Positions 5,423 through 6,648 of a DNA stretch of 6,648 bases are shown one piece after another. The stretch covers positions 1 to 6,648 of the forward strand of contig CASEKM010000085.1 of NCBI GenBank assembly GCA_949288405.1. Direction: 5' to 3'. A program made the translations under genes and the position numbers. Below the pieces are notes generated by a model, which was given only the letters and a program-made list of their open reading frames with translations, did not search any database and had not been told where the DNA came from. This stretch comes from an uncultured bacterium. Its GTDB lineage: Bacteria; Bacillota; Clostridia; Oscillospirales; Oscillospiraceae. How positions within the stretch are numbered: position 1 is the stretch's first letter; each line of letters opens with the position of its first letter.

Positions 5423-6648
5423 TTATTCGGAGGCGGTCTTCTGGGTGATGCGGAAGATGACGAACTCGGCGGGCTTCACCGGGGCGATGCCGATCTGGCA
5501 GATCAGGCGGCCGTTGTCGATGTCGTCCTGGGTCATGGTGGTGGGTCCGCACTCCACAAAGAAGGCCTCGGAGGGGGTGGAGCCGGCCAGAGCGCCGTCC
5601 CGCCAGCAGGTGGCCAGGAAGGTCTCGATGGTGCGGGTCACCCGGTTCCACAGGGTGGTGGAGTTGGGCTCGAAGACCACCCAGTTGGTGTTGGCCTTGA
5701 TGGACTCCTCCACATAGATGAACAGGCGGCGGACGTTCAGGTACTTCCACAGGCCGTTGGAGCTGATGGTGCGGGCGCCCCACACCCGGATGCCCCGGCC
5801 GGTGAAGGCACGGATCAGGTTCACGCCGATGGGGTTGAGGATATCCTGCTCCCCCTCGTTATAGGCGCAGGACAGGCCGGTGCAGCCCCGGACCACCTCG
5901 TTGGCGGGGGCCTTGTGGACGCCCCGCTCGATGTCGGTGCGGGCGTAGATGCCGGCCATGGCGCCGGAGGGCGGGAAGTAGGCGGAGCGCTTGGCGCCGG
6001 CGTCGTACATCTCCAGCCAGGGGTGGTACATGGCCGCGTAGGTGGAGTCGTACATATCCCGGAAGTTGGCCACGTCGTTGGTCTTCTTCAGCTCCATGGG
6101 CACGTCCAGGATGGCGAAGCAGCTCTTCTTGCTCTCACAGAAGGCGATGAGGGCCGCCTGGACCTCGGGAGCGGTGATGCCGGGGATGGCCATGATGGAC
6201 ACGTTGCCGTTCTCCTGGAAGGCCTGCAGGGCGGTGCGGCGGCCGGGGCCGTCGTCCTTGCCCAGGAAGGCGTCGGGCGTGACGGTGAGCACGGAGCCGT
6301 TGCTGCCCCCCTGGAGGGTGAGCACCAGCTCGCTGCCGGTGCCGCCGCACAGGTCATAGGGGACGATGGAGGCGGCCTTGGCCGCGGGGGCGGGGATCTC
6401 CTTGCCGTCCTTGTCCTTCTCCTTAGCGGGGGCGGCAGGGGCCTTGGCCTCCAGCACCTCCACCTGGATCAGGTCGGACTTGGCGGTCTTCACCGCCGCG
6501 TTGTTCAGGGCGCCGGCCTTCAGGGACAGGTTCTCAAAGGCCTCCACCATCTCGCCCAGGCGGGCGGTGAGGGTGATCTCGCAGGTCTTGATGTACTTGG
6601 CGGTGCCCACCTTGGTGTCGGCCACATCCAGGGCGCAGGGGGCGTCCA
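5423..6648 (-). CDS. Phage tail sheath family protein (N-terminus beyond the window)
   Basis: This is the contractile sheath subunit of the CIS, which surrounds the tube and shortens on firing. 407 residues are visible; upstream codons before GTG 6625 remain open and read naturally (DAPCALDVAD), so the true start lies outside the window. Sheath hallmarks are present: DAFLGKDDGPGRRTALQAFQ followed by IMAIPGITAPEVQAALIAFC and CFAILDVP (the nucleotide-binding-like core fold of sheaths), FPPSGAMAGIYARTDIERGV, then the strongly conserved C-terminal part with GRGIRVWGARTISS, WKYLNVRRLFIYVEESI, NWVVFEPNSTTLW and GIAPVKPAEFVIFRI. That C-terminal part forms the subunit-to-subunit handshake and tube contacts in known sheaths. 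A Lys/Ala/Pro-rich hydrophilic stretch (6371-6448) interrupts the variable domain. The stop is TAA at 5425-5423. Only one sheath gene is visible here, whereas Afp-type loci often carry several; others could lie to the right. Confidence 0.95.
   Translation of the reverse strand, partial: DAPCALDVADTKVGTAKYIKTCEITLTARLGEMVEAFENLSLKAGALNNAAVKTAKSDLIQVEVLEAKAPAAPAKEKDKDGKEIPAPAAKAASIVPYDLCGGTGSELVLTLQGGSNGSVLTVTPDAFLGKDDGPGRRTALQAFQENGNVSIMAIPGITAPEVQAALIAFCESKKSCFAILDVPMELKKTNDVANFRDMYDSTYAAMYHPWLEMYDAGAKRSAYFPPSGAMAGIYARTDIERGVHKAPANEVVRGCTGLSCAYNEGEQDILNPIGVNLIRAFTGRGIRVWGARTISSNGLWKYLNVRRLFIYVEESIKANTNWVVFEPNSTTLWNRVTRTIETFLATCWRDGALAGSTPSEAFFVECGPTTMTQDDIDNGRLICQIGIAPVKPAEFVIFRITQKTASE
6371..6448 (-). 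other. Low-complexity Ala/Pro/Lys insertion in the sheath variable domain
   Basis: About 26 residues of alternating AP/AK composition with a charged centre (KEKDKDGKEI) sit between two ordered-looking parts of the sheath. In sheath proteins the variable domain faces outward, so this is probably a surface loop. It could affect surface charge or attachment; there is no direct evidence for a function. Confidence 0.5.

Overview
The window is part of a contractile injection system (CIS) operon, the phage-tail-like machine of the Afp/PVC/eCIS type. All genes read on the minus strand, from right to left. The DNA is strongly GC-rich, several starts follow AGGAGG-type ribosome binding sites, and the proteins resemble CIS homologues of Gram-positive bacteria. 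I infer a high-GC gut Clostridia (Oscillospirales-like) genome or a relative. The lineage is inference, because no marker gene is present.

Layout in transcription order: (1) tail sheath, N-terminus cut by the right edge (5423-6648); (2) a gp19-type inner tube protein (4900-5379); (3) an 80-base gap with a long perfect hairpin; (4) a 119-aa tail assembly chaperone-like protein (4460-4819); (5) a DUF6760-like domain in the -1 frame, open without a stop from a T TTT TTG slippery heptamer at the end of the chaperone gene (4140-4469); (6) a second gp19-type tube paralogue (3629-4117); (7) a third, shorter tube-like protein (3163-3579); (8) a very long open frame starting in a TGATG overlap with gene 7 and open through the left edge (1-3163). 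Gene 8 shows at least 1054 residues of Pro/Gly/Glu/Arg/Ala-rich sequence with no cysteine that I could find. The left half of the window holds nothing else I can support; the long plus-strand frames there look like composition shadows.

The sheath and tubes form the contractile barrel and the tube it pushes out. The chaperone and its predicted frameshift product probably control tube or tape-measure assembly, as gpE/E' of phage P2 and gpG/GT of lambda do. The second and third tube paralogues probably cap or initiate the tube. The giant disordered protein has no assigned role: tape measure, baseplate or tube-lumen factor, or cargo are all possible.

The two observations most worth attention are the predicted programmed -1 frameshift joining the chaperone to DUF6760, and the giant repeat-bearing disordered protein encoded inside the structural operon.
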